DNA of 32,745 bases from Sebaldella sp. (GTDB taxonomy: Bacteria; Fusobacteriota; Fusobacteriia; Fusobacteriales; Leptotrichiaceae), in contig JAGOZX010000032.1 of the NCBI GenBank assembly GCA_018058425.1, forward strand, positions 1 through 32,745, in the 5' to 3' direction. The notes under the pieces were generated by a model. That model saw nothing but the letters and a program-made list of their open reading frames with translations. It was not told the DNA's origin and made no database searches. Positions 7,110 through 15,813 of this stretch are shown one piece after another (position 1 is the stretch's first letter; every line of letters starts with the position of its first letter). Position numbers and translations under genes: made by a program.

Positions 7110-10040
7110 TTATTTACTAAAAAATAATTCTCCTATTTCTAGCATTTCTTTTTTATCTTTCACTCTTACCATTATTTCTTCCATTTTTTCATTTTTCTTA
7201 CCGTAGTTTGTATACATAATAACTCTTAAAGTAATCGGACCTGCTAAATTTTGTCTACTATCTCCGAAATACTTTACTTTTGCTATATATTTTCCTTTTA
7301 CTGCATCTTTCAGTGCAAATTCTTCTGGACCAAATCCTTGTGTTATGTCTCCAGAAAGCCTACTTCCTATTCTAGTCAACTTATTGCCATAATAACCTTC
7401 TTCTTCATAAGAATCAACAAAGTGTAAATCTATATCTGAATTATCTACAGTCCAATCAAGAACTACTCTTACATCTAATGGCATTGCATAGATCAGCCTT
7501 TTATCTATATTTGATAAATTTAAATTTTTATTTATAGAAATAAGTCTATTCATTTCTTTTAAAACTACATCTTTTACAGAATAAAATCTAGAATCCCAAG
7601 TTTTAGTTAAAATATTGTAATAAGTATCCAGAGCTTCTTGATATTTACCTGCTCTTTCATATGTCATTGCTAAATCTCTATATGATTGAGGATCTTCTCC
7701 TTTTATTTTTACTAGTTCTGTGAACACTTCTATTGCATTATTATATTTTTTGAGCTCTAATAGTTTATAACCATAAGACTTTAATAACTCAGGACTTTCT
7801 AATTTCAATTCTGAAATATTAGATAACACTTGTTCTGCATCATCATACATTCCCTTTTTCATAAGATAGTCTGCTACATCAATATAAAATGATGGTTGTT
7901 CTGCATAGTCTTTCTTTATTTCATAGTATTTATCCATTAATTTTGATTTTGATACTTTATCTAATTCTTTTAAATATGGTTCATCTGGAGACCAGGCTTT
8001 TACTTTTATTGTTGGATTAGATATTTTAGAGTCAAATCCTCCCTTTATATTAAATCCCCCACCTTTTCCTGATGTTATTACAGTTTTATTTAATTCCATT
8101 GAGTCCGAAAAAGACTCCTCCCTTACATATGATCCTTCACTTGCAAGCATTTCGATTCCAGCACTCTCGCCTGTCATATTCGATTGAATAGAACTATAAT
8201 TATTTTGTAAATTTCCTTTTTTATTATAAATATTTCCCTCATTTTTAGGCTTATCTTTAGAAAACTCCTTCACATACCACTTCTTAATATTTCCCAATAC
8301 ATAAACACTTTCATCAATAGATTTCTTTTCAGTGTCTTCTTTCACTTTTTTCTTATTAGCAGTTTGCTTATCATATTCTTCTCTTAGCTCTACTGGAGGA
8401 ACTATCTCATATCTAACATAATCCTCAATTCTGTCTAAAACAATTAAAGTAGTGTCATCTGTAACTATACTATAGTCTTTTGCAGTTCTTATTATTTCTT
8501 CCTTATTGTTTTCATAATCTCCATTTAGATATTCTATCTTTTTACTTGCCCAAACTCTGTCTATTCCTTCACTTTGAGCAGTTTTTCCTACTAATACTTT
8601 TCTTGTCTCTGAAATAATATTTCCATAACCAAAATTAACTGTAATCTCAGCTTTTTTATTATTTTTAACCACTCCTGTAAAAGAAAAATTCTCTGCTATA
8701 TTTTCAGACACAGGAGGATAAATCTCTGAAATAATATTTTTATCATATGTGTACGAAATTAATCTATAATTTTCATGCTTTATATTCTCCATTGCTTTTT
8801 CTGTATCTTCCCTATTTAAATCAATATACTTCCCATTTGTTTTAGCTGATATTGATCTTAAGTAACCCTCATCAGATGACTTACTTGAATTTATTGTTAT
8901 TATAGGAGTTTTTGATAATTTTATTCTTTCTTTCCCATAACTAAGCAGACCGTCCGTTACTAATATTATCTCATCTGACTTATATTTATTTAAATCTAAA
9001 TCTTGAAATCTAGTTTCTCCATCATATTGTATATTATTAAGTTTTTCTTTTAATCTACTCCAATTTCCTGACTTTATATCAAATACTTGTATACTAGAAA
9101 CTTTATTATTAAATGTTACAAGACTGATCTCAGTATTTCCTAAATATTTAATATACGAGTCTAGAAACTCCATTTCTTTTTCTTTTGATCTATTAATACC
9201 AGAATTTGAAGTATCCCAAATTAAAGTTATTTTTCTCTGCTTTTCTAAATCTCTTAAAGGATTAATAGGATCTTTAGATGCTGAAGGTACTGTTGCTAAA
9301 AAATATGTGTTATTTTCTTTTTCCTGTGTATATACCTTTTCTGTATTTTCAGCTAAAATACTAAATTTAATACTCTCATTTGGCTTATAATTCTTTTTCT
9401 CGATTTTTGCATAATATCCCGTAGCCATATCATCAAAATTTATTCCTGAAATTTTATTTATAAATTCAGGTTTTATCTTTTGTTCTGGAACTTTTATTTC
9501 TAAAGAAAAATTCTTAACTATACTTTTATAATTAAGTGGTAAATAGTATTGTAATCTATCTTTTTCTTTAGGCAGGATCTCTTCATACCCAATAATTACT
9601 TTTTTATAACCATTTGCTGGTATTGGATAAATTCTAGTTTTATAATTATTACCTTTTGTTTTTTCTAATATTCCTGGATCCACATTTTGTCTCTCAATAG
9701 TTTCAAAAGTCTTTCTAGCTTTCTCCTTATCTACTACTACTCCAGCTCTCATCTTACCATTTATTTCTAGTGCATATGAAACTACACTCTGCCCATCTAA
9801 TAAAGGAAACTCAAATTCTCCCTCAAGTACCCTATTATTCGGATTAAAAAAAGTTAGTTCATATGTTGTGGTTGCTATATTTCCTTTTATTTCAGTTTTA
9901 ATTATCATACTTTCTATACTTATTGCTTTTTCTCCATTTGACTTTATAGCTATTGGCTCTGGTGAAACAGGCATAACTATAATTTTATTTCCAAATGACA
10001 TACCAAATAAAAAAATCATTAAAAATACTATTTTCTTCAT
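7110..10040 (-). CDS. Large secreted VIT / vWA / TPR / DUF2135-like protein (976 aa)
   Basis: A signal peptide (residues 1-17) leads into a VIT domain (about 25-155) with the characteristic 'FNPNNRVLEGEFEFPL' and 'VVVDKEKARKTFE' blocks. A von Willebrand A domain follows (about 268-410). Its MIDAS motif DTSNS at 276-280 is intact, and VTDG lies at about 361-364. A low-complexity linker follows, then TPR-like helices (about 710-835, e.g. AIEVFTELVKI, YQEALDTYYNIL). The C-terminal part has WTVDNSDIDLHFVDS, as in DUF2135/YfaP-like domains. VIT-vWA proteins are usually extracellular or envelope adhesion or assembly factors, so metal-dependent protein binding in the periplasm or on the surface is likely. 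It is flanked by its own promoter and terminator, so it is a one-gene unit. Its partner and exact role are unknown. Confidence 0.88.
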   Translation of the reverse strand: MKKIVFLMIFLFGMSFGNKIIVMPVSPEPIAIKSNGEKAISIESMIIKTEIKGNIATTTYELTFFNPNNRVLEGEFEFPLLDGQSVVSYALEINGKMRAGVVVDKEKARKTFETIERQNVDPGILEKTKGNNYKTRIYPIPANGYKKVIIGYEEILPKEKDRLQYYLPLNYKSIVKNFSLEIKVPEQKIKPEFINKISGINFDDMATGYYAKIEKKNYKPNESIKFSILAENTEKVYTQEKENNTYFLATVPSASKDPINPLRDLEKQRKITLIWDTSNSGINRSKEKEMEFLDSYIKYLGNTEISLVTFNNKVSSIQVFDIKSGNWSRLKEKLNNIQYDGETRFQDLDLNKYKSDEIILVTDGLLSYGKERIKLSKTPIITINSSKSSDEGYLRSISAKTNGKYIDLNREDTEKAMENIKHENYRLISYTYDKNIISEIYPPVSENIAENFSFTGVVKNNKKAEITVNFGYGNIISETRKVLVGKTAQSEGIDRVWASKKIEYLNGDYENNKEEIIRTAKDYSIVTDDTTLIVLDRIEDYVRYEIVPPVELREEYDKQTANKKKVKEDTEKKSIDESVYVLGNIKKWYVKEFSKDKPKNEGNIYNKKGNLQNNYSSIQSNMTGESAGIEMLASEGSYVREESFSDSMELNKTVITSGKGGGFNIKGGFDSKISNPTIKVKAWSPDEPYLKELDKVSKSKLMDKYYEIKKDYAEQPSFYIDVADYLMKKGMYDDAEQVLSNISELKLESPELLKSYGYKLLELKKYNNAIEVFTELVKIKGEDPQSYRDLAMTYERAGKYQEALDTYYNILTKTWDSRFYSVKDVVLKEMNRLISINKNLNLSNIDKRLIYAMPLDVRVVLDWTVDNSDIDLHFVDSYEEEGYYGNKLTRIGSRLSGDITQGFGPEEFALKDAVKGKYIAKVKYFGDSRQNLAGPITLRVIMYTNYGKKNEKMEEIMVRVKDKKEMLEIGELFFSK

Positions 10041-10074
10041 AATTTACACTCCTTTTTTTATTTTATGATTTTTC

Positions 10075-10083
10075 ATTATAACA
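10075..10083 (-). promoter_or_regulatory. Extended -10 promoter for the VIT/vWA gene
   Basis: On the minus strand this reads TGT-TATAAT, a perfect -10 with TGn extension, 34 bases before the ATG of the VIT/vWA gene. An AAGGAG ribosome site lies between it and the start codon. No strong -35 is present. Confidence 0.6.
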
Positions 10084-10429
10084 TATATAAATAAAATATA
10101 AAATTCAAAATGATTTTTCAAAAAAAGAAGTTTTATTTTTTACTTAATTTAATTATATCAAAAAATTTCCTTTTAAATATATGTATTAAGGAAAACTAGT
10201 ATTCTATTATTCCCAGAAATTATAATATAAAACACTTTTTTACTAATAATAATATATCTAATATTATAATCCCTATCTTCCAAACTACTCTTTATCCAAA
10301 ATAATATAAAATTTCCCCAGTTTATTTTTTCTAACAATTATACTTCTAAAACATTAATTCATTTGTATAAAAAAATATGTTTCTTTTTCCTGATATTTAT
10401 AGTAAAATAGGTAGAGAATTAATTTTTGA

Positions 10430-10455
10430 ATTTACACTTCATTTGTAAATACAAA
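10430..10455 (+). promoter_or_regulatory. Overlapping inverted repeats upstream of cysK (possible operator)
   Basis: Two overlapping perfect inverted repeats are present: ATTTACA-7-TGTAAAT (10430-10450) and TTTGTA-2-TACAAA (10442-10455). They end 23 bases before the AAGGAGG ribosome site of cysK. In AT-rich DNA short repeats arise by chance, but two sharing one arm just ahead of a gene that is usually regulated makes a repressor or activator site plausible. The regulator is unknown. Confidence 0.35.
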
Positions 10456-10490
10456 AATTATTTTTATATATAATTTTAAGGAGGAAATAA

Positions 10491-11402
10491 ATGCTATATG
10501 ATAATTTATTAGACTTAATTGGAAAAACTCCAATTATAAAACTTAATCATCTTTATGGAGATGATATTGCAGATATTTATGTTAAGCTTGAAAGCTTTAA
10601 CTTGGGAAATAGTGTTAAAGATAGAGCAGCACTAGGTATGATTGAGGAAGCTGAAAATACTGGAAAATTAAAATCTGGTGGAACAATTGTAGAACCTACA
10701 AGTGGAAATACTGGGATTTCTTTAGCTCTTATTGCTCGTTTAAAGGGTTATAATGCTATTATTGTTATGCCTGATAGTATGAGTGTGGAAAGAAGAAGTA
10801 TTATGACTGCTTTAGGTGCAGAATTAATACTAACTGATGGAAGTAAAGGAATGAAAGGTGCTATTGAAAAAGCAGAAGAATTAATTAGAGAAAATAAAAA
10901 TTATTTTATGCCTCAGCAATTTGAAAACTCTGCTAATCCACAAAAGCATTATGAAACAACTGGAGTCGAAATCATAGAAGACTTACCTGATTTAGATGCC
11001 TTTGTAGCTGGAGTTGGAACTGGTGGTACTATCACTGGTGTGGGACGAAGACTAAAAGAATATAATTCTGACATAAAAATTATTGCAGTTGAACCATCGA
11101 CTTCTCCTGTTATTTCTGGAGGAATTCCTGGTAAGCATAAAATACAGGGAATTGGAGCTGGATTTATTCCTAAAAATCTTGATGTTAGTATAATTGATGA
11201 AGTTGTAAAAATATCTGATGATGAAGCTTTTGATTTTTGTAGAGAATTATCGGCAAAGAATGGATTATTCTTAGGAATTTCATCAGGGGCAAATATTGCC
11301 GCTGCATATAAAGTTGCTAAAAAACTAGGAAAAGGGAAAAAAGTTCTTACTATTTCCCCAGATGGTGCTGAAAAGTATCTTTCTACTGACTTATTTAAAT
11401 AA
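10491..11402 (+). CDS. cysK: Cysteine synthase (O-acetylserine sulfhydrylase)
   Basis: A PLP enzyme that makes cysteine from O-acetylserine and sulfide. The PLP lysine lies in NSVKDRAAL (about residues 41-49); the substrate-binding loop TSGNTGIS and the phosphate-binding GTGGTITGVG are present, and ISSGAN lies near the C-terminus. At 303 residues it is a standard CysK-type enzyme without the CBS domains of cystathionine beta-synthase. It has a strong AAGGAGG ribosome site and stands alone between divergent and convergent neighbours. A terminator follows within 12 bases of the stop. The family also includes CysM, so sulfide use is inferred from the overall similarity. Confidence 0.95.
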   Translation: MLYDNLLDLIGKTPIIKLNHLYGDDIADIYVKLESFNLGNSVKDRAALGMIEEAENTGKLKSGGTIVEPTSGNTGISLALIARLKGYNAIIVMPDSMSVERRSIMTALGAELILTDGSKGMKGAIEKAEELIRENKNYFMPQQFENSANPQKHYETTGVEIIEDLPDLDAFVAGVGTGGTITGVGRRLKEYNSDIKIIAVEPSTSPVISGGIPGKHKIQGIGAGFIPKNLDVSIIDEVVKISDDEAFDFCRELSAKNGLFLGISSGANIAAAYKVAKKLGKGKKVLTISPDGAEKYLSTDLFK

Positions 11403-11412
11403 ATCATATTAT

Positions 11413-11438
11413 AAAAAAGGAGTTTAAGCTCCTTTTTT
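11413..11438. terminator. Bidirectional terminator between cysK and the metallophosphoesterase gene
   Basis: AAAAAAGGAG-TTTAAG-CTCCTTTTTT forms a GC-cored stem with flanking A and T runs, so it can end transcripts in both directions. The last codons and stop (11424-11426) of the leftward gene lie inside it. Confidence 0.85.
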
Positions 11439-12356
11439 ATTTTTTCTCAATTTTAAATTTATTATTTCAGGCTTAATTAAAAATCTCAAAGGAAGTGTAA
11501 CAGCCCCTATACCAGAAGTTATATAGATTTTAAAATCATTAAATTGCTTTAAACCATATCTATATTTTTGTCCATATTTTGATGGAATAAAAGGTGCAAA
11601 TCCAAATAGATTTATCTGACCTCCATGAGTATGCCCAGATAATGTAATATTTATCTTCCTTTTATACTCATTAGGCATTTCTTCAAAATAATCTGGATTA
11701 TGACATAATAAAATAGTAAATTTCTCATCTATTCCAGAAAGTGTCTTTTTTATATCAGGCTTTCCTCTTCTAAAATCATCTATTCCTGCTATAACTATAC
11801 TATCATTAGTATCAATATTTGAAATAGTTATATTTCTATTTTTCAGCTCAGTTATATTAAGCTCATTAACCTTTTTACTAATGGTTGTAAAATCATAATA
11901 ATCATGATTTCCATAGACCATAACTATAGAATTTTTGGCTTTTAAAAATTTTAATTCTTCAAATACAGTCTCTGTACCTCTTTTTTTATTAATAAAATCT
12001 CCTCCAAATAATATAATATCTGGATTCATTTTATTTATTGTATCAACAATTTTTTTTATTCTTTTTCTATTATCAGTAAAAAAATAATCAAGCTGAATAT
12101 CAGCAAAAAAAATTATTTTTACCTCTTCAAAACTTTTAGGGATTTTATCTGATTCTATAATTAAGTCTTTTATGACTAAAGTATTATTCTCATGTACTGA
12201 ATAAAACAGTAAAATCAGACTAACTGTTAATAGAGTTACAAACATATATAGGTTTTTCAAACATATTATTAGTAAAATAACAAAAATAATCATAAATAAA
12301 AGTAGATATATAACTTCTTTGATTTTAAAATTCTTTTTTCGATTCTGATTTCTCAT
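11424..12356 (-). CDS. Membrane-anchored metallophosphoesterase (YkuE-like)
   Basis: Two hydrophobic segments at about residues 15-31 and 36-55 are followed by a calcineurin-like phosphoesterase domain. The metal motifs are in order: FADIQLD, FGGDFIN, YGNHDYYD, LCHNPD and SGHTHGGQ. The first motif is normally DxH and reads DIQ here, so one metal ligand is altered. Proteins of this kind include lipid A precursor and lipoteichoic-acid-linked hydrolases; the substrate is unknown. The catalytic domain probably faces one side of the inner membrane through the N-terminal hairpin. The ATG at 12356 is preferred over an upstream TTG because AGGG lies before it. It follows tdk by 21 bases. The last residues are encoded inside a terminator stem. 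Confidence 0.87.
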   Translation of the reverse strand: MRNQNRKKNFKIKEVIYLLLFMIIFVILLIICLKNLYMFVTLLTVSLILLFYSVHENNTLVIKDLIIESDKIPKSFEEVKIIFFADIQLDYFFTDNRKRIKKIVDTINKMNPDIILFGGDFINKKRGTETVFEELKFLKAKNSIVMVYGNHDYYDFTTISKKVNELNITELKNRNITISNIDTNDSIVIAGIDDFRRGKPDIKKTLSGIDEKFTILLCHNPDYFEEMPNEYKRKINITLSGHTHGGQINLFGFAPFIPSKYGQKYRYGLKQFNDFKIYITSGIGAVTLPLRFLIKPEIINLKLRKNKKGA

Positions 12357-12377
12357 TATTACCCTATCTCTCAAATT

Positions 12378-13451
12378 TTATAAGTATCTAAATGGAATTT
12401 TCAAACTATTTGATACTTTTATTATATTTTCCTCTTTTTCTATATTTTCTATATCTTTCTTTATGTAAATAACTTCTTTTGTACTTATATTATTTCTATG
12501 AAGTACATCTATTGTCAGATACACATGATTAAGTATTCCTTTTTTATTTTCTGCCACAAGTATTACTTCAGCTTCTTTTCTGAATTCTGTCATTAAATTT
12601 AGAAGGTTATACTCATCTTTTAGTGGAAATAATATTCCTCCAATAACTCTTATAAATAAAATATCATTTTCTAAAATAGATTCTTCTATTTCTCTTCTTA
12701 ACTTTATAACATCTAAAATATCTGTTAAATTATTTATTTTTATGGTTTTATAACTTTGTTTTTCCAATTCATCGTTTAGATATTTATTCTCTACACTTTC
12801 TTTCCCTACATTAACGTCTGTTCCTACTATAAAATAAAGCTTTTTTTCTTTTCTATCTCTGTATTTCACTATATGATGTCTTCTACATCTAGCTTCATAG
12901 CTCTCTTCCGCTCCTACTAATACTACTGGATCATCATAAAACGCAGGTTCTCCATTTATTATTCTTTGTGTGACATATGCTGGATTTCCACACACAGTAC
13001 AAATAGCATGAAATTTATCCACATAATCAGCCATTGCCATTAATTGTGGCATGGGATGAAAAGGCTCTCCTCTAAAATTCATATCAAGTCCTGCTACTAT
13101 TACTCTTTTTCCAAGCTTTACATATTTTTCACAAAATGCTACTACTTCTTCCCCAAAAAACTGTGCTTCATCCACTCCTACTACCTTAATACCAGGGTTT
13201 TCTTCCAAGTAATTGTCCATTTCCTTTGTATTTGAAGCTAAAATCGCCTCTATCCGATCTTTCCCATGCGAAATTATATTTACATCATCATCTTCAAATC
13301 TTTTATCTATAGCATGTTTAAAAACAACTGTTTTCTGTTTTGCATACTTAGCCCTTCTCACTCTTCGTATCAATTCCTCACTTTTTCCAGAAAACATACT
13401 TCCAGTAACAATTTCCAGTATTCCACTATTATTGCTTAAATATAAATTCAC
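12378..13451 (-). CDS. tdk: Thymidine kinase fused to a BioD-like domain
   Basis: Residues 1-200 are a complete type II thymidine kinase: Walker A TGSMFSGKS (about 16-24), VGVDEAQFF, and the zinc lasso with CTVCG and CRRHH. It phosphorylates thymidine for the salvage pathway. About 155 further residues resemble dethiobiotin synthetase: YFIVGTDVNVGKES (P-loop like GTDTGVGKT), VIGGILFPLKDEYNLLNLM (like EGAGG-L-VPL), then ILVAENKKGILNHVYLTID. The BioD residues that bind substrate are degraded, so the added domain may regulate or scaffold rather than make dethiobiotin. The start is the GTG at 13451, with GGAGG six bases before it; an upstream GTG has no such site. A typical thymidine kinase is about 190-200 residues, so the 357-residue length is unusual. 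Confidence 0.92.
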   Translation of the reverse strand: MNLYLSNNSGILEIVTGSMFSGKSEELIRRVRRAKYAKQKTVVFKHAIDKRFEDDDVNIISHGKDRIEAILASNTKEMDNYLEENPGIKVVGVDEAQFFGEEVVAFCEKYVKLGKRVIVAGLDMNFRGEPFHPMPQLMAMADYVDKFHAICTVCGNPAYVTQRIINGEPAFYDDPVVLVGAEESYEARCRRHHIVKYRDRKEKKLYFIVGTDVNVGKESVENKYLNDELEKQSYKTIKINNLTDILDVIKLRREIEESILENDILFIRVIGGILFPLKDEYNLLNLMTEFRKEAEVILVAENKKGILNHVYLTIDVLHRNNISTKEVIYIKKDIENIEKEENIIKVSNSLKIPFRYL

Positions 13452-13660
13452 TATTATCCTCCATTTTTTAAAGTTGTACACATAGAGTCTAAATCATTTT
13501 ACCTTTTTTTTCAATATCGATTTTTTTATGCTTTCTAGACATTCCTATAACACATAGTTTACTTAAATATATATATTATATATTTGAAAAATGTAAACAA
13601 TCCAATTTTATTATCTCTCAATAATAGTACATATAAAAAGCCATATTTATAAAAAAAAAC

Positions 13661-14635
13661 TTAATTTTCTAACCTTTCTCGTATCTCAGTACTCGATCTT
13701 TTATACCTCATTAATTCTAATAATTCTTCTAACTTTCTTATATCTTTTATTTTCAATATTTTTTCTTGAAACTCATCTAAATGTTCTTCATAATTTAATT
13801 CTAAAAGAACATTTATTGCTTTTTTCATTCCATTTATTTCTCCTATTTTTATTCCTTCTCTCTTTCCATCTCTTATTCCACTTCTTACACCATCTTTTAT
13901 CCATCTTTGTATCATTGTCATAATTTTCTCTCCTTTCTTTTTATCTAATTTATTGGTTACTATCTTTAGCATTTCACTATCAATATCATAAGTTTCTAAA
14001 AAGTATTTCAACATTGCTTTGTAGTTATCACCCTTTACTTTATTTAAACTGTTAATAATTAAGTTCACTTTTTCATTATTCATTATCTCACTTGAGTATT
14101 TCAGTAACTTTAACAGTGCTTTCAAAGTTTCATTTCCTTTTATATCACTATATTCTAAAGCCATTAAATCACATAAAATATATTCAAAGTCTGGAAAATA
14201 TTTACCAGTTTCACTTGAAAAAGTATAAAAATTTTCTCTTAAATTCAGACCTATATTCCAATTTTTATAACCATGATAAATCAATATTGGGTATATAAAT
14301 TGATTTTTTATACTTTTTTTATTTTGGTTTCTCCATATTTTAGCCATATATTCTAGCAACTGAAGACTTATATTTTTATCTATATAACTTTTATGCTCTA
14401 TTAAAAAATAAACTTCTATTTCTTTATTTAAACTTACTTTGCATAATACATCTCCAATAGATTCTCTTAAATCACTGCTTATAATTATTGGTGATTCAAT
14501 AACTAAGTTATCAAATTTTTTTATATTTTCTAAATTTTTTGGAAGATAATTTTCTAAAAAACTTTTTACTACTTCAATATCACTCATGATTTTTCTAAAT
14601 AATAAATCATGAGCATTTCTTGATACCAACCCCAT
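13661..14635 (-). CDS. Rpn-family recombination-promoting nuclease / transposase-like protein
   Basis: The N-terminus (HDLLFRKIMSD, FLENYLP) and the nuclease core ESIGDVLCKV...YFLIEHKSY match the Rpn/Transposase_31 (YhgA-like) family with a PD-(D/E)XK active site: Asp in GDVL, then Glu and Lys in EHKS. The C-terminal part has the family's glycine-spaced charged region (GVRSGIRDGKREGIKIGE) and helices. These proteins cut DNA and promote RecA-independent recombination in E. coli; they are commonly multicopy. A near-consensus promoter lies just upstream. I see no terminal inverted repeats or target-site duplication, so it is a gene of a mobile-like family rather than a demonstrable insertion sequence. 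Length (324 aa) is full. Confidence 0.9.
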   Translation of the reverse strand: MGLVSRNAHDLLFRKIMSDIEVVKSFLENYLPKNLENIKKFDNLVIESPIIISSDLRESIGDVLCKVSLNKEIEVYFLIEHKSYIDKNISLQLLEYMAKIWRNQNKKSIKNQFIYPILIYHGYKNWNIGLNLRENFYTFSSETGKYFPDFEYILCDLMALEYSDIKGNETLKALLKLLKYSSEIMNNEKVNLIINSLNKVKGDNYKAMLKYFLETYDIDSEMLKIVTNKLDKKKGEKIMTMIQRWIKDGVRSGIRDGKREGIKIGEINGMKKAINVLLELNYEEHLDEFQEKILKIKDIRKLEELLELMRYKRSSTEIRERLEN

Positions 14636-14660
14636 ATTCCCTCATTCCCCTCTTATAAAA

Positions 14661-14689
14661 ATTATACCACACTTTCATTCATTAAACAA
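14661..14689 (-). promoter_or_regulatory. Promoter of the Rpn-family gene
   Basis: On the minus strand TTGTTT is followed by a 17-base spacer and a perfect TATAAT. The -10 ends 26 bases before the ATG at 14635, with GAGGGG and GAGGG ribosome-site candidates in between. Confidence 0.7.
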
Positions 14690-14820
14690 TAATTAAAGAT
14701 GTGTATTTTATACATAATATTCTGTACTTCCATACTATAATACACAAAAAAACAAATATTATAATTTATGCATAATTTCAAGTTAAGCATGATATTAAAT
14801 TTGAATAAATACACTTTCAT

Positions 14821-14848
14821 AAAAAAAGAACTAGATTTTCTCTAGCTC
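14821..14848 (-). terminator. Terminator of the chemosensory-ROK operon
   Basis: On the minus strand GAGCTAGA-GAAAA-TCTAGTTC forms an 8-bp stem with one G-T pair, followed by seven T. It lies 19 bases beyond the stop of the ROK kinase gene and would end the operon. Confidence 0.85.
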
Positions 14849-14867
14849 CAATTCTTACTTAACTTAT

Positions 14868-15812
14868 TTATGACATTACTAAACGTGCAGCACCTATAAT
14901 TCCAGCATCATTACCTAATTTCGCCTCAACTATTTTTAATCCATCCAATGCTGAAGGTAATGTATATTTTTTTAGTCTTTCTCTTAACTTATCTAGTAAA
15001 AAATCTCCTGCTAAGCTAACTCCACCACCCATAACTATAATTTCAGGGTCTAAAGTATTTAATAAATTACTTATTCCTAAAGCTAAATAATCTACCTCAT
15101 AATCTACTATATCTAAAGAAAATTCATCTCCATCCTTAGCTGCATCAAAAATATCTTTGGCCTCTAATTCTCTTCCTTTAGTCATTTCATATAATTTATT
15201 CTTTTTATTTACTATAAGTCTTCCTTGAGCTTCTCTTATTAGTCCAGTTGCAGAAGCATATGCTTCCCAGCAGCCCTTCTGCCCACATCCACAAAGTTTA
15301 CCATCTCTTTCAACTTTACTATGTCCTATTTCCCCAGCAGTTCCATTTTTTCCTGTAACTAGATTACCATCTACTATAATCCCACCGCCAATACCTGTTC
15401 CAACAGCTATTCCTAAAACATTTCCATGACCTTTTCCTGCACCTTTCCACATTTCTCCCAGTGTAATTACATTTACATCATTATCAACTTTTACTTTTAA
15501 TCCTAATCTTTTTTCAAATTCTGCTGCTAAATCTAAGCCATTCGGCCACGGGAAATTAGCAAAAAACTTAACTATTCTTCCTTGTACAACAGGCCCTGGT
15601 ACTCCCACTCCTACTCCACCAACATCAGTCAGCTGTATATTATACTCTTTTAAATTCTCTTTCAAAATATTTGAAATCCTATCTAATGATATTTCATATC
15701 CGTCTATTGAATCAGTTTTCATAGTTGTAGTAAAGATTTTATTCCCTTCTTTATCAACAACTCCAATTTTAGTATTTGTTCCTCCTAAATCAATTCCTGC
15801 ATAATAATTCAT
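14868..15812 (-). CDS. ROK-family sugar kinase (glucokinase-like)
   Basis: The ATP-binding motif GIDLGGTNTKIGVVD is at residues 6-20. The catalytic Asp lies in VDNDVN and the phosphate motif is GTGIGGGIIVDG. The ROK zinc signature C-GCGQKGCWE follows EIGHSKV, placing the HxxCxCxxxGCxE-type cluster. It probably phosphorylates glucose or a related hexose at C6 with ATP in the cytoplasm. At 314 residues it has no N-terminal DNA-binding domain, so it is a kinase rather than a ROK repressor. The gene follows the CheW gene with a one-base gap, sharing its GGAG ribosome site region, so it is the last gene of the chemosensory-type operon. The exact sugar (glucose, fructose, N-acetylmannosamine) is not certain. 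Confidence 0.93.
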   Translation of the reverse strand: MNYYAGIDLGGTNTKIGVVDKEGNKIFTTTMKTDSIDGYEISLDRISNILKENLKEYNIQLTDVGGVGVGVPGPVVQGRIVKFFANFPWPNGLDLAAEFEKRLGLKVKVDNDVNVITLGEMWKGAGKGHGNVLGIAVGTGIGGGIIVDGNLVTGKNGTAGEIGHSKVERDGKLCGCGQKGCWEAYASATGLIREAQGRLIVNKKNKLYEMTKGRELEAKDIFDAAKDGDEFSLDIVDYEVDYLALGISNLLNTLDPEIIVMGGGVSLAGDFLLDKLRERLKKYTLPSALDGLKIVEAKLGNDAGIIGAARLVMS

Positions 15813-15813
15813 A

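Larger units (their letters stand above)
10041..10490. other. Intergenic region between divergent VIT/vWA gene and cysK
   Basis: About 450 bases of very AT-rich DNA without a supportable gene. It contains the leftward promoter at 10075-10083 and the inverted repeats before cysK at 10430-10455. A TAAAAT at 10403-10408 with a poor -35 (TTTCTT, 17-base spacing) is a possible cysK promoter. I see nothing else between about 10100 and 10400. Confidence 0.6.

Noticed and set aside
10949..11407. A 152-codon minus-strand reading frame inside cysK
   Set aside because: It is antisense to a clear enzyme gene, has no ribosome site and its translation shows no recognisable domain; it is a shadow of cysK codon use.
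13482..14867. A complete insertion sequence around the Rpn-family gene
   Set aside because: No terminal inverted repeats or direct target duplications are visible on either side, and the gene has an ordinary promoter.
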